From contig JAEWLJ010000030.1 of assembly GCA_023393455.1 (NCBI GenBank), forward strand, positions 1-21,614: a DNA stretch of 21,614 nt, in the 5' to 3' direction. This document shows, piece after piece, positions 21,594 to 21,614 of the stretch; within the stretch, counting starts at the first letter, position 1, and the number at the start of each line of letters is the position of its first letter. Both the position numbers and the translations under genes were made by a program. The notes under the pieces are model-generated. The model did no database searches and was not told the DNA's origin. It was given only the letters and a program-made list of their open reading frames with translations. The stretch comes from Methanobacteriota archaeon. GTDB lineage: Archaea; Halobacteriota; Methanomicrobia; Methanomicrobiales; Methanoculleaceae.

Positions 21594-21614
21594 AGTGGAC
21601 CGTGGGGGTATCGC
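21594..21614 (+). repeat. Direct repeat copy 2 (21 bp), at the window edge
   Basis: An exact copy of 21387-21407 that ends on the last base of the window. Whether identity continues to the right cannot be seen, so the real repeat unit may be longer or tandem. Confidence 0.85.

Larger units (their letters stand above)
21271..21614. repeat. Non-coding repeat region with nested palindromes
   Basis: About 340 bases with no supportable gene. An 87-codon frame (21332-21595) encodes a Pro/Gly/Arg-rich peptide made entirely by the repeats and is rejected. The stretch contains a 21-bp direct repeat, an 8-bp inverted pair (ATCGCCAT 21403-21410, ATGGCGAT 21539-21546), and inside that three GC-rich hairpins (21429-21451, 21493-21503, 21509-21531). 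The arrangement looks like a dispersed intergenic repeat that may continue beyond the window. Confidence 0.55.

Noticed and set aside
21332..21595. 87-codon plus-strand frame at the right edge
   Set aside because: It runs through the direct repeat and the GC-rich hairpins and encodes a Pro/Gly/Arg-rich peptide; no ribosome-binding site or homology seen.
21387..21614. CRISPR array
   Set aside because: Only two repeat copies, 207 bases apart, with palindromes inside the spacer; spacing is far too long.

Overview
The window looks like a high-GC euryarchaeal methanogen chromosome, most probably order Methanomicrobiales and Methanoculleus-like. This is inferred from gene content and style, not from a search. 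Archaeal markers are both subunits of topoisomerase VI, an archaeal-type NMN adenylyltransferase, TATA-box promoters and several apparently leaderless starts. Most genes are GC-rich. The gaps around 124-589, 3636-4050 and 6667-7048 and the gene at 5488-6642 are clearly more AT-rich, as expected for an accessory surface-glycan region next to core housekeeping blocks.

Layout. (1) 1-123 is the 3' tail of an IS5-like transposase cut by the window edge, followed by an AT-rich gap. (2) 590-3635 (minus) is a three-gene operon: GDP-mannose 4,6-dehydratase, a MurG-like glycosyltransferase and GDP-L-fucose synthase. It should make GDP-fucose and use an activated sugar. (3) 4051-5366 (plus) is a HAD phosphatase overlapping a cyclase-family (kynurenine formamidase-like) hydrolase. 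(4) 5488-6642 (minus) is an AT-rich multi-spanning GT-C type glycosyltransferase. (5) 7049-9111 is a divergent pair, hybrid cluster protein (hcp, minus) and a cysteine-bearing HxlR-family regulator (plus), with a short dyad in the shared promoter. (6) 9304-11171 holds an AAA ATPase with a C-terminal DUF4143-like region, whose promoter sits inside a 42-bp dyad, then an unrecognised 171-residue protein. (7) 11194-13249 (plus) is ruvC-ruvA-ruvB, a bacterial-type Holliday-junction operon, in overlapping ATGA arrangement. (8) 13242-17696 (minus) is a small membrane protein, hisS, top6B and top6A; its last stop overlaps the ruvB stop tail to tail. (9) 17744-19020 (plus) is larB overlapping nadM. (10) 19065-21270 holds two unrecognised proteins, one largely coiled coil and one with four membrane segments. 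(11) 21271-21614 is a non-coding repeat region with GC-rich hairpins and two copies of a 21-bp direct repeat.

Functional links. The left third concerns cell-surface sugars. The middle combines a nitrosative/oxidative stress enzyme with its probable regulator. The right half is DNA recombination/topology, a tRNA synthetase and nickel-pincer-nucleotide/NAD chemistry, where NadM can supply the dinucleotide substrate of LarB. No rRNA, tRNA or CRISPR array was recognised. The most interesting leads are the HxlR-hcp redox module, the dyad around the AAA ATPase promoter, the larB-nadM coupling and the nested palindromic repeat element at the right edge.
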